Below are positions 46,686 to 58,058 of a DNA stretch of 64,000 bases, piece by piece. The stretch is from Daedaleopsis sinensis (Eukaryota; Basidiomycota; Agaricomycetes; Polyporales; Polyporaceae): assembly GCA_033807695.1 (NCBI GenBank), contig CM066311.1, positions 558,001-622,000 on the forward strand, written 5' to 3'. Every line of letters starts with the position of its first letter. The stretch's first letter is position 1. The notes under the pieces are model-generated. The model was given only the letters and a program-made list of their open reading frames with translations. It was not told the DNA's origin and made no database searches. Made by a program: the position numbers and the translations under genes.

Positions 46686-49600
46686 ATGAGCACCTCTACG
46701 ACCATGACCCCGCAGGTCATGATGGGGATGTCTGTGCCTCCTTTTACCGCGCACGCCATCTCGGTGTCGCTTCCCACCTGGAGGGACAACGTTGGCTACG
46801 AAGAGGGTGAAAAGCGCGTGGTGGATGCCATGGTCACCGGGTACCCCCGATTCTTCATCCACCTAAGCATACAGAAGGTGAGTTAATATCTGCTCACATT
46901 GCCCGTACACGGTCTCTCGAATTCTTGCGAGCATCGCGCGAACCCTTGTGAGCACCGAGCATGCATGATGGTAATCGCTGCCACCTGCTATGCGGTTCGC
47001 TCACGCGCGAGTCACGAAGTTGCCGCACTGTGCGCAGCGCATAGCAGAGGCTTGGCAATGCTTCATTAAACTACTACTGAGTAGCAGGGCGCGACCGGCT
47101 GGACATGCGACAGGAATCAAGTGGGGCACGGGGGTAAGATGGCGACTGTCTGAACCTCGGACCTAGTACCGCGGTGCGATTGGCTTTCATAGTTCCTTAC
47201 AAGAATGTGGATGGCTACTTATAGGTTACCAGAGTCACTAACGTGCTTCTGTGTGCATGGAAAGCTCGCGTAGTCGCCTTGCCTGTTTAATTCGAATCTC
47301 TCCGTCGCTGCAACGTTCTTGATATGCTCCCATCCCTAGTCTAGTGCCCAGCCGGTTATGTGTGTCTCAATGAGACAACGAGAATAGTCTCGTAATAGAC
47401 CGTTGTAGGCACGTCTCTACCTCGGTGGGAGGGGCACCGAGACAGAGACATGTCCTACAACGTCTGGCGACTTTCGTGACGCATAGACGGGTACGGGTTT
47501 GTCACGCCCCATCCTATCATACCGTGTGCGCGACGCCGGCGTACGTGAGACTTCTATACCTAAGTCTGATAAGGACAAGGACTCGGCGACATTCTGTTAC
47601 AGTGCATAGCACGGCGCGCATACAGTCACGCTCGCCCACATAGTCCCTTCAACGGGCGTAAGGTTTACTTGCATATGAGGTCGCGCGAACGCAAAGCACC
47701 GGTCCGTAGGTTGCTGGACCAATGTCTTGGCTTCCACAAGCGTCGAACTATACCCGGAGTGGCATAGGGGATTGAAAACGAGGTCGACGAGGACTTGCGT
47801 GATCCAAGGCCCGTCCGATTCGGTTAATGGACACTCTGATAGGGTGCTAAAAGGGTGGAGCATGACAACCTCCACCCGTCTATACGAAACTCGCCAAAAC
47901 GCGCCTTAACCGGCTGAGTACGAGACTGCTCCCATTTCAACCATCATATGCCACGTGTCTGATTGACATTCAACGCGACCCATCGATCTGTTCTCCTTGC
48001 TTCTGCTTCTTTGCAGCTGTACTCACAAAAGTTCCAACAGCTCGCGAGGATATGTGAACAAAAGTTTGGAGTTCAAGGCGAACGCTGCCTCCTATGCCCG
48101 AGTCGCAAAATTGCAGAGCACTGCCGCGCCTTCATGGTCGACCGTTCCACCAAAGCCGGGTCCCCCGTCCCTGTCCGCCTTGTGCAGTTCACCATCTGTC
48201 CCGAAGACGGCGACTCGTCGACTCCATGCATCGAGCTGCACATCGCCTTATTTCCCAGTGACTCTTTCCCACTCGCGAAACAGTTCTGGCAACACACCGG
48301 CCTCTTCATATCCTCTCGCCTGGCTGAACGCTGTCTTTCGATGATCGGGGAAGACACTACCGCCCTGAACACGCCTGTATCGCCCGTCAGCCGTCTACTG
48401 ACCAAACCGGGAAATCGTCATTACTCCGCAAAGGGTCTGAACAAATCCCCGCCTACCTCCCCAGTAGCACACCACTTTCGCGGCAACGTAGCGGATGCAT
48501 CCGTGGATCTTCTCAGCAAGGATCATATTACATATCTGGAGGAGCGTTATGGCCGCAATTTGCCTCTCGAGTCAGCTGCGGCCGCAAAACGCGCCATGCG
48601 CCGCCGTATAGCAGGCGTGCTTGTCCGTGACACACCGAACGACTGGTCGACGGCGGGCGGACATGAGGCTGAGCTTGGACCCAGTACTCGCGGGGAAGGC
48701 GTCACGGAGGACGACGTCTTCCTTTACTCAACTGGCATGTCAGCAATTTGGAGCGCACACCAACTGGCTTTGGGTGCGCTTTCGCCCGCGAAGAGCGTGT
48801 GCTTTGGGTACGCACTCACCCTGAAGCACCTTCACATCGCGAACCGCCCTCTGAGTTGATATCACAGCTTCCCGTACACAGACACGCTCAAGATCCTAGA
48901 AAAGTGGGGACCGGGGTGCCACTTCCTCGGCCACGGTCTTGACGAGGACATCGAGGGGCTCGAGGCAATCTTGGAACGCGATTCGCAAAACTCATCCGCG
49001 CCGCCCGTGCTGGCGTTGTTCACCGAGTTCCCGTCGAACCCGCTGTTGCGCGCGGCAAACCTGCCGCGGCTCCGGAAGCTCGCAGACAAGTACGGCTTCC
49101 TGATCATCGTGGATGATACGCTCGGGAACTTCGTGAACGTTGAGGTCCTCCCTTACGCGGACATCGTCGTGAGCAGCCTAAGCAAAGTCTTCAGCGGCGA
49201 CGCGAACGTCATGGGCGGAAGGTGCGCATGCTCGTCTCCACTGCGACGCACAGACTAACGAACACGGCCCTACAACAGCCTCGTCCTTAACCCAAAAGGC
49301 CAGCACTACCCCGCGCTCAAGGCGCACATGGCCGCCACGTACGAAGATTCGTACTTCGACGAGGACGCGATCTACATGGAGCGCAACTCGCGAGACTTCC
49401 GCCGGCGCATCGAGGTCATCGACGCCAACACGCTCGCCGTCTGCGAGCTCCTCCGCGCGCGCTCTCCCGCCGGCGCCGCACCCCCACGCCGCCCGGTGGT
49501 CAAGGCCGTGTACTACCCCAAGTGGGAGACCCCCGCGAACTACGACGCGTGCCGCGTGCGCGGCGCGGACGGGCGCGCGGCTGGCGGGTACGGCGGGCTG

Positions 49601-49894
49601 TTCTCGGTCACGTTCGCGTCCGCCGCGGCCGCGCGCGCGTTCTTCGACACGCTCCCGTTCATGAAGGGCCCGAGTCTCGGCACGAACTTCACGCTCGCGT
49701 GCCCGTACACGATTCTCGCGCACTACGGCGAGCTCGACTGGGCCGCGGGCTGGGGCGTCGAGGACGGGCTCGTGCGTGTGAGCGTCGGCATGGAGGAGCG
49801 GGGCGCGCTGCTGCGCGGTTTTGAGACGGCGCTGCGCGCCGCGGAGGCGGCGGTAGAGGGCTCGTCTGCCTTCGCGGAAGCGGACGGGCAGTGA
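46686..49894 (+). CDS. Cystathionine gamma-synthase (PLP-dependent Cys/Met metabolism family)
   Basis: Four exons (46686-46877, 48017-48807, 48868-49221, 49279-49894) give 650 aa. The fungal-type N-terminal extension ([20 protein letters not shown], then [19 protein letters not shown]) precedes the PLP fold: [53 protein letters not shown], and the PLP-binding lysine (about Lys434) in [29 protein letters not shown] and [11 protein letters not shown] close it. The enzyme joins O-acyl-homoserine and cysteine to form cystathionine on the way to methionine. Intron 1 is 1139 nt while all others here are below about 225 nt; it contains structured repeats (see findings). The last exon is very GC-rich. 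Upstream neighbours are unrelated. Confidence 0.93.
46878..48016 (+). other. Unusually long (1139-nt) first intron of cystathionine gamma-synthase
   Basis: Boundaries are a GTGAGT donor and a TTTGCAG acceptor, both in phase 0. Inside are three hairpins in a row at 47363-47462 and a CACGTG at 47952-47957 about 60 nt before the acceptor. No open frame with a domain and no tRNA-like B box were found. Confidence 0.7.
47363..47462 (+). repeat. Cluster of three hairpins inside the intron
   Basis: TGTCTCA/TGAGACA (47363-47377, one-base spacer) and ACGAGA/TCTCGT (47378-47393, four-base loop) are perfect. The third pairs 47401-47427 with 47435-47462 over about 27 bp, with three mismatches and one bulge around a seven-base G-rich loop. 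Confidence 0.75.
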
Positions 49895-50028
49895 GTGTGA
49901 AGCGAGGACCCGAGCGGTCGCTGTAGCCTTAGCATCAATCGCGGTAGTGCGGGGGTCCGTTCAACCCGGACAGAATCTGAAGACCATGTATCGTATAGCA
50001 CAATATATCCATCCAACTGGCAAGCACG
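49895..50028. terminator. Convergent 3' region of cystathionine gamma-synthase and the Vps3 C-half gene
   Basis: Only about 134 bp separate two converging stop codons, so the 3' UTRs must be short or overlapping. Confidence 0.4.
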
Positions 50029-52879
50029 CTATGTCCCGACGTCGTAACCTTCACCTGGATTTGACTGGCCCAGCCCACCCAGCAACTCACTGGCCGTGCT
50101 CGACGGCGTAACGTTAATGTCCACAATGCTCGCATCGCCATCTGCCGCCGCAGTGTCGTCGGAGAATTGGACGTGCAGCGCGACCTTCTCGTTGAACGAC
50201 CCCGGCTCGCCCGGCACGCGTTCGCCCAGCTCGAGCCCGAGCTTCTCGCTACCGCCTTCGCTACCGTCCGCGCCGTCGTCTACCGCCTCCTCGACGAGCG
50301 CGCCCTGCTCGCGGATGGCGGACCACGTCGCCTCGGCGACGGCGAGGTTCTGCCCCGCGCTGATCGCCTTGACGATCTGGCCCTCGTGGTGCGCGTGCAG
50401 CGTGCGCCGCAGCGAGCGTGTGACGAACGTCGAGAGGATGTGGAGCGGCCATTCTGGCGGGATCATCGAGATGACCTGCATGTGTGCGTGTCAGAAAGGG
50501 GCCGGGGACGACGGGGAGGCCCGCGGCGGGATACATACATCCACGACGTCGAGGTTCATGGCCTGTGAGTTGAGCAGCTGCGCAGTACGGTCTGCCGTCG
50601 TCTCCCTGTCCAACAACCACCCTGCGTCAGTCCGGGTACGCGATCATGCATGTTTCGAGGAACGCACCCTCCACTCATGTACACCTCTAGCAGGATCATC
50701 ACCAGATCCTTCTTGACGTCTTCGTCAACTGTCTTCTGACGCTTGATCGGCGCCGCGCCCGGTTTGGACGTCTTACCGGGAGCAGCAAGTGGTGTTACGA
50801 GTGCAGCCCATGGCTGCAGTCCTGAGCGTTCGCCGATCAGTTGCGCCGTTTTCGCAGGAACGACTTCACCGCCTAGGGTGCAGTACGCCTCCGCGGACGT
50901 CGAGTCGTTCATGTCGTGTACGAGAATGGAGAGCGCTGAGCGATGGTTGCCAAGCTGGATTGAAAACGTGAAGGATCAACAGAAGTGGTGTACTGGTGCA
51001 CATTCTAGACAAACCTTCCCCTCGAGGATGGCGAGCTCGAGTTTGAGGACCTTAGCATATGCGGAGAGGCGCTTTCGTACGATTTCCGGGTCATATAGCG
51101 TGGACCCCTGCAAGAACAAAGTTGTCTTTAGGCGTATCCGTTTTGATTCAGAGTCGGGGGTGGTTGACGAGAAGTAGGAGATGAAGGAGGATTCGGAGCG
51201 GCCGGAGGCATACGATGATGCTGGAGAGCGGGATCAGTGTAACACACTCCTCGGAGTCAATTAAACCGACCTTTCGCTCGCCAAAGCTTCGATGTCGATT
51301 CGTTGGACAGACACGATAGTAGCTGGTCCGCGTATACTGATGCGAGCTGTGTGTGCAGGTCTGGGTCCTGTAGAACCTGTTCAACGACATTCGGTACACG
51401 AGAATGAAAGCGACTCACCATACTTCGCCGCTGGATGACTAAATGCTCCAGGAGCTGCGCACCCGCATCCGGATTAGCTTCGCGTATTTGTTTCAGAAGC
51501 ACCCGGTCGTCGTCAGCTTTCCGTTTCGAGGGCATGGTCGAAAGCAGGAGCTACCACATGGTTAGACAATGCCTCGTCACAACCAGTACGGTATTTACCT
51601 TCAATGCACGGTCGGAGTCCTTCTTGACAAGCCACGCCATCCACCTCTGTATCAGCGCCCGGTCTTTCCTATCGCTCAAGAGGTCAAATATTCGATTGAG
51701 GGGGCTTTGGACGCTGGCATCGGTCCACTCTCCATCGACAAGCTTTGACCATGCGTCCAGCAACTTTCCATCGTCCCCATGTTGCTTGTACAGCTTGCAC
51801 AGCACATCAATGTGTCGTGATGTCACCAGTACCGGCTCAATCTCCGAAAGCACAAGGGCATTCGGCTGCTCCACCAACGCGGACAAGTCTGGAAGCTTGC
51901 CTGTCGCGACATGCAGCTTCGCAAGCACGGTGTCAACCACCTGGAAAGGCTTGAGTTCGGAGCTACAGCATCAAAACCACGGAGACGCACCATGCGCAGC
52001 GCCTGGACATGCGGTCCCTTCCCCTCCACTGCAAGCTTTCTCCGCCACTTGCGCAGGTATGACTCAAGCATGTCGCGTGCGGCCATGCTGAGGATATTGC
52101 GGAGCTCAACCGTAGGGGGGGCCTCGCGCGTGTTCGGAGAAAGGTGTGGGGAGTAGTTCCTGACTAGGTTTTGCGCAACTACATCAGTCCCGACGGGAGA
52201 TGGCAGGCGGCGGGACCAGGTCCGGGGGAGAGAAGAGAGAAAGTCAATAGAGGGTGAATGGGTGGGGCGCAGCAGAAAAGCGAGACGAACGCGACGGCAC
52301 TTGTAGCGCGAAGCGGTTTGCGAGCCAGAAGCGAGTAGGAGGCATGAAGATTATGGCACAAATACTACACTAGGGAAAGGGCGGGGCGATTGGTGACTCA
52401 CTGATGTCGTCAACAGAGTCCTCCTGGGGCATATGCTCCGCGACCCCCGCCATGATGTCCACCGTGTCCTCTCCGCTAAACAGCGCTCCACGTAGCTCCG
52501 GGTAGTAGCTGACAAGGATGCGAGGGTCAAGCTCGCCCTCGTATAGACGATTGCCAGCATCCTCAAACAGTGTTTCTGTGAAGCATTGGAAGCCAATCCG
52601 CTGGTTGACATAGCGTAACTCGTCAACCTGACGAGTGTCCATCAGTACACGAACGAACACGAGATGTTGTGCACTTGCCTCGTATCTCTCCGCATTCAGG
52701 ACAGACTGTAGCCTCTTCCGCTGCTGTTCCGCCAGGTCCGAGACATCCTCGAGCCTATGTGCTAGTAGTAGCGCGTCCGCCTGGGAGATGAGAGTAGAAG
52801 GGAGGAGTGCTTGCACGGCATTTGAACTGAAAACTAATACGTTTGCGCGGGGAAAGTTGGGGTACTGTAGGGTGGCCAT
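50029..52879 (-). CDS. C-terminal half of a Vps3/TGFBRAP1 (Vps39-family) tethering protein, as a separate gene
   Basis: Nine exons, 52879-52402, 52178-51991, 51940-51599, 51550-51419, 51376-51271, 51220-51015, 50954-50668, 50605-50539 and 50475-50029, give 750 aa. The protein begins just where the family's CNH domain ends: NVLVFSSNAVQALLPSTLISQADALL and DLAEQQRKRLQ, then IGFQCFTETLFEDA and VSYYPELRG. Helical CLH-type repeats follow, with DTVLAKLHVATGKLPDL, LLEHLVIQRRS and LHTQLASVYADQLL. The Vps39 domain 2 region ends it (GSTLYDPEIVRKRLSAYAKVL, LGNHRSALSILVHDMNDSTSAEAYC, PPEWPLHILSTFVTRSLRRTLHA). The family acts in the CORVET/HOPS vacuolar tethering complexes. The usual N-terminal CNH domain is missing here but is encoded head-to-head at 53396. 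Confidence 0.9.
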
Positions 52880-53395
52880 GGAGCATTTATGGCGATCTCA
52901 TATGCTGGTTATACCCAAAGTTAATCCAGTCCGAAAGAGCAAGTCCGAATTCCGAGCGTCGAGAGGTTTAAATGGCAAGCAGATGTCGACGTGGAGACGT
53001 GCTGTTGACTGCTCGATGATGATATACGGGGGGGAGCAATGCTAGCCAACAGCGTGCAAGACGTCGACGACAGGGCCAAAGTCGGTGAGGAGAGCAGGTG
53101 GTTTCCGACGCGGAGAAGGCGGATGCCGTACGCCGAGCCTCGAGGCGGAGGTCATTATGCCGGCGTTTAACCAATCATCCCGGGTTCGCACGACAGACGC
53201 CCATTTTGATCTTGAACGCAACCACAACATCCTCAGCGGACGACTCGCAGTAGGCTTAGTTTAGAGTGAGTTCAGTTGGAAGTTGTTTTCGCTCAACAAT
53301 TTTTTTCTGAAATCTGTTGTTGAACGTTGACAACTGGGGACACTAGACAGCTGTCTGTTAGCTAAACATTTACAAACGCAACCACGGCCGCTAGC
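52880..53395. promoter_or_regulatory. Shared divergent promoter of the split Vps3 halves
   Basis: 516 bp between the starts of the two half genes. It contains a T-rich run with flanking CAACAA/TTGTTG around 53297-53325 and no coding signal linking the halves. A stop codon lies in frame shortly upstream of 52879, so the C-half frame does not extend into it. Confidence 0.6.
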
Positions 53396-54883
53396 ATGAC
53401 CTACGCTCCACAAAGACCCATCGATGTGCCCCCATACCAGCTACAACCGCTGCTTTCAGACGTAGTGGACAGCCTGACTCGTAGGTACAAGACCGCATAA
53501 TCTCTTTTTGACCCTCCTGCTGACGTGTTCCTCAGGCGCCGCGGGTCAACCCATACAAATACGGTGTGCGCAAGCAATAGGTATGGACCGCAAAGTAGCG
53601 GTACAAGAGTCGGGAATTCACTCCGGACTACGTCCTTCAGGCTCTGAGATATACGTCGGAACCTCCAACGGAGAGCTCATGCGTTATGCTCTGCAAGCGA
53701 CCAACGCTGAATCAGTCAGTCTAGACTATGCAGGAGATGCCATTTTGATCCTAACCCGCACTTGCGACAGCCAGAGGTTTATACTCTTCTGTCCCGGCAA
53801 TCAGTGCCTAACGACAAAGCGGTAGAAGAGATCGTTCTCGCCCCGAGCATCTCGAGGGCGCTCGTCCTGTCCGGTATGTCCACAGCGCACACCCTCAGTT
53901 CTAGTGAATGTCCCTCACTATCGTCCCAGATCATCAGATACACTTCTACACATTGCCTGCTCTTGACATGGTACCTCTGAACCTGATCAAGCCGATCCGG
54001 AACGTTGTCACGTTTGCGGTGGACGTACAGCATCTGAAGCGGCCGCCACAGTTCATGAATGACATCCCTGTCCCCGTGGAGCCGATAGAATTTTGCGTCA
54101 TCAAGCGCAGTACCATCGCGCTCTACAGCCTCCGCGAGCGGCTCTTTTTTCAGAAGGTTTGTTCGCCATACTTCCTTCGCAGCTAAACGCCACCTGACAC
54201 GAGGGTGGCGGCGAAATTGCAGGAAATCCCCCTACCGTCGGGCGGCGTATTTGCGCGGCGCAGCGGCAAGTATCTCTGCGTCGCCGACAAGGAGACTTAC
54301 AACATGGTCGACCTCGCCGCCGCCTCTCTTTTTCCGATGCTTCCTATTTCCCAGGCCGCAGACATGACCGTTGTGGTCAAGCCGTCCATTACGGTCATCA
54401 GCGAAAACGAGTTCCTCATCCTCTCGTGGACGGGTGCAAGCACTCTCGGGGTGTTCATCACTGGCGACGGTGATCCGGTTCGCGGGACGCTCGAGTGGCC
54501 GAGCCATCCGGAAGCAGTGTGTAAGTCGTTTTCACTTTCCCTCGGTCGTCCACATCTGACAGGGCACATCTGTCAATGGCATTCCGGCAGCCCTGGACTA
54601 CCCTTATATCACCACTCTGCTGCCGAATGGGACGATAGAGATCCACAGCGTTGAGACGCAGAGCATTGTTCAGGTGGTTCCGGCACCGCCTGATACACCG
54701 TCTCCCCTTGCGGAGGATAGGAGGGCACTCGTTTCTTGTCTCAACGGGTTCTTCATCCCATCGACACAGCGGTCAGAAAAGCTGCGCTTCGTCCCAACGC
54801 CACTTTTGAGGGAGCACACACAGAAATCAAACACTAACGACGCCAGAAGATTGCCTGTAGCTCCAGACCGATTCATATTGTAA
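53396..54883 (+). CDS. N-terminal CNH (citron homology) half of a Vps3/TGFBRAP1-type protein, as a separate gene
   Basis: Seven exons (53396-53480, 53536-53580, 53641-53714, 53771-53873, 53930-54156, 54223-54520, 54591-54883) give 374 aa. Nearly all of it is a CNH domain: IYVGTSNGELMRYAL, VYTLLSRQSVPNDKAVEEIV, DHQIHFYTLPALDMVPLN, FCVIKRSTIALYSLRERLFF, GKYLCVADKETYNMVDL, ISENEFLILSWTGASTLGVF, then LDYPYITTLLPNGTIEIHS. It stops after SEKLRFVPTPLL with a short unrelated tail (about 20 residues) and TAA at 54881-54883. In full-length homologues the CLH/Vps39 part follows directly; here that part is on the opposite strand at 50029-52879. In CORVET the CNH half is expected to contact the Rab side. 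Confidence 0.88.
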
Positions 54884-55795
54884 CGATGAATGGCATACTT
54901 CTCTTCTCATTGCTCATCTACTACGTACAGGTGTACAAAGAGTCGCATCCTTTCGCGTGTCCTGCTTGTGTAGACAACCCCATATTCACGGATTCATGCT
55001 GTTTTTCATCTCCGATTCGTGCTCCGTCACGAGACTAGAATTGAGGCCCAATACTGATTGTGCTGGGTGGAAATCTATTTACAGCTGTTCTCAGAACGAT
55101 AGGCCCCTTTCGTCCAAAATACACACACAGTCGGCTGGGGCGGGGCGCACAAATGTCCTCTGGCTATCAAGCGGAGTTGTCGGCTTCTAGACCGTCAGCC
55201 TAATGGCGTCGACAGCAGGCACATCCAGCGGGGGCCTCCTGTACAGTGTAAGTCAATGTCAGTTGTTTCGGATGTACCGAACTGAATCTCCTCGCCCAGA
55301 TCTTGCCATCGCGATGTGCCTGAGCGCACTTTCGACGACTCCCAGGGCCAGAGCTCCACCAGCTGTCGTCGCAGAGTCGACATAGAGTCGGGTCGTCAGG
55401 TGAGCGCGAGTGAATCGACAGGGTTGGACGTTAGAGCTGATCTTTGTCGTGCACAGTGCCACATCCCAGATCCCGAGGCCGGCGTTGACGAGGTGAGCGC
55501 AAGAGCAAGACGAGCGGCGAACGAGGTGGCGGGCGTGCAGCTGTCAGGTAGAGTCGGAGCCGAGAACGAGGTGAGCACAAGTCACGGTACATCGACCGTT
55601 GCGAGCATTAGAACCGATTAGAGCGTGCACAGTTCCATTTGGACAGCCAGATCACAAATCCCGAGGGTGGCCAAGCGAGTGCAAGAGCACATCGTCAGCC
55701 ACAGTCGACGTCAAGTGAGATGAGTTCCGAGTCATTGGGCAGAATCCCGGGGGAACAGAGACAGAGATGGCGACGGGTCAGACGACGGTACGTAG
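54884..55795. other. Intergenic region right of the split gene
   Basis: No gene recognised. Imperfect repeats of GAGGTGAGC and GATCCCGAGG occur between 55380 and 55680. If an inversion split the Vps3 gene, its right breakpoint should lie near the left end of this stretch. Confidence 0.4.
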
Positions 55796-56400
55796 CTCCT
55801 TTTATTCACCCTGTTCGATAGCGAGAGCAGCGGTGGCGGAGGCAGATGGTGGGACAACGACCTTGCGGCAGCAAAAGTAGTGCACCTCCGGGGTGTCGAT
55901 GCGCGACTTGAAGCACTGGGGCTCGCCGAATACACGCGGGGTCGCGAGTGGCGTGCACTGCGGTGTAAGATAAGTATGGGCCGGAGCACCGGACCTGTAA
56001 TCAGATCACCGGCAGGCGAGCTTGCAAGCTGGGCAAGGTTCTTGCAAGCTGACAAGGTTGGGTAAGTGACCTTGCGCTTGTAAGCTGGTCACTGAGAACC
56101 TACAGACAGCGGCTTTGCGCGGCGGAGGTGGGTGTCGCGACTTCTCACTGGGCTGAAACACGAAACGACCATGCGAGACCATCCATGTGGTTGCTGACAA
56201 TGAGTCAGCTCTCAAGACGTTGCTGGGCCCGGGCATGCACCTGGCACGGTTCTGTCGGGCAAGTACTGGACCACGCGCCGCTGGGGTCGTTCCGAAGGCG
56301 CTTCTTCCCGGAAGAGCCCACAAACTGTCCGGAATGCGGGGTACTTCAGGACCGCGCCCACGTGTTGCTAATGTGCACGAGATACCGCCGCTGGTAGGAG
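55796..56400 (+). mobile_element. Truncated non-LTR (LINE-type) retrotransposon relic: RNase H and Zn-knuckle remnant
   Basis: At about 56185-56255 one frame reads HVVADNESALKTLLGPG, typical of the RNase H domain at the end of fungal LINE polyproteins. At about 56272-56397 another frame reads HAPLGSFRRRFFPEEPTNC with PECGVLQDRAHVLLMC, the C-x2-C-x7-H-x4-C motif at their C-terminus. The frames differ and the spacing is far too short, so there is an internal deletion. Upstream, a WWDNDLAAAK segment near 55850 may be another remnant. No complete reverse transcriptase. Confidence 0.65.
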
Positions 56401-57400
56401 TGCAGCGGCGAGTTCGAATTCCTACAACGAGTCAGCGCATATCACGACGTTAATTCGTTCCTTACGGCGAATGAAGGCGCGTTCACATTTGCGGACGCGC
56501 CGAGCTAAAGTGACTGATGAGTGACTCCGGTCCTCACATTGTGGAGGTCGCGCTGTTGAATCGCAAGAGTCAGCGCGCAGTGCGCACAAAGCCCTTAGAT
56601 GTCGGCACAAATGGTTGAGACTACTCGCCTGCCCCTGTGGTACACCTGGAGAGGTAGATAGCCGCACCTGTACTACGTACGAGCGGGATATAAAAGTCTG
56701 AGTGAAAAAAAAGACGGTGAGCACAGGGCATGGAGAGCTCGGGAGGGATAGCCGACGGCGAGTTGATGGCAGCGGGATGAGTGATGCAAAGGCGCGGGCG
56801 GTCGTTCCTGCCAAGCGGCCGGGAGATACTCAACGCCTACGTCATCATCCAGGCGCTTGCGTGGAACACCTGCAAAATCGCCCAAGTTAGTGAAGCTGTA
56901 TAGAACATATAGAACATATAGTAGCTGCTCTGTAGACCTTACCAATGAACAGAGCACCCGTGATACAGTCGGTTTGGAAAAAGAACGAGCCGGAACAGAC
57001 ATCGGGGGGAGGAGATACAGGGTGGCGGTGAGCTCGCTGTCGGCGGGGGTGGCGGGCGCGGGGAGGAGGAGGATGGTATTTCGGCTTTTACTCGATACAG
57101 GTTACACGCAGACGCCCACTTCATATCTACGTGCATAATACCGCGAAAGCCACGAGCAACGGCTTAGATGCCCAATTTCACATCTATCTCCTTGGTCCAT
57201 GACCTCCGACAAACCCCTGGCCCGCATAACACAGGCAGGACCGTGAGCTAAAACGTTGGGAAAAATGTACAAAAACCAAGGTGTGCAAGAGCTCTCCCGA
57301 GCTCCTACACGTCACTCACTCACGTCCAGGATTTGGTGAGACTGATGTGCGGGGCGTGGGGGAGGCGCGGGGCGTGGGGGAGCGGGAGAGATTGCCGAGG
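56401..57400. other. Gene-free stretch within the repeat zone
   Basis: No supported gene. An AGAACATAT repeat occurs at about 56901-56919. GC-rich frames on both strands near 57000-57070 carry no domain. Confidence 0.4.
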
Positions 57401-57728
57401 ACTAGTTGATGGCGGACTGGACGCGGGCGGCTTGATGGGTTAGCGCTACAACCTTCTTAGGGCAGGAGGAGGTGCTTGCCTCTACAAGTAGTCGGGAGGA
57501 GGAAATGCCAGGTTTACGGGCAGTGAGTGATACGGACAGGTTCGGGGCTAGGTAGCTTGCCGTACGCGGGTAGTACGGCAAGATGAGTGGACGCACCCTG
57601 CTTCTCAGCATCCTTGTCGTCGTAGGAGCTGGCCGAGTGCTTGTCGTCGTGGATGGGACTTGCCATGACGGGCTTCGGCGCGACGCACGGTAGTCAGCCA
57701 TGAGAACTCGTGAGAATGTTGATGTCCA

Positions 57729-57974
57729 GGTGTTCTCGCCCGGAGGAGGGGGGAGCATGACGTGCGAAGATGGGCTTTCCCCGTCGGAGGCGTCCGCCGA
57801 GCTTCGAGGTGCGCGCGCTGGGACCCCGCAGCACTGAGCAGATGAGTGAGAGGTGTTCTCGCCCGGAGGAGGGGGCAGCGTGGCGTGCGAAGATGGGCTT
57901 TCCCCGTCGGAGGCGTCCGAGAGGTTCGAGGTGAGGCTTGAGCGCTGCGGGCTGGCCATGGGAGCAGATGAGTG
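57729..57974. repeat. Tandem duplication, period 123 bp, two units
   Basis: Unit 1 is 57729-57851 and unit 2 is 57852-57974. The first 75 or so bases of each are nearly identical; the rest is alike with small changes. The period is 41 codons, so the repeat is in frame in a minus-strand open frame (57983-57402) that carries DASDGESPSSH and LPPPPGENT twice. That frame has no other support as a gene. Confidence 0.75.
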
Positions 57975-58058
57975 ACAGTTCAATGTTCGAAGTTCGTGAT
58001 TCTACTAGCTATAGGATCAGCCAGGGTCCAGGACGTCGATGGGCGACCAGCTGCAGAC

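Noticed and set aside
57402..57983. 193-codon minus-strand ORF containing the 123-bp duplication
   Set aside because: Kept as a repeat, not a gene: beyond the duplicated segment there is no conserved feature, and it lies in a transposon-relic zone.
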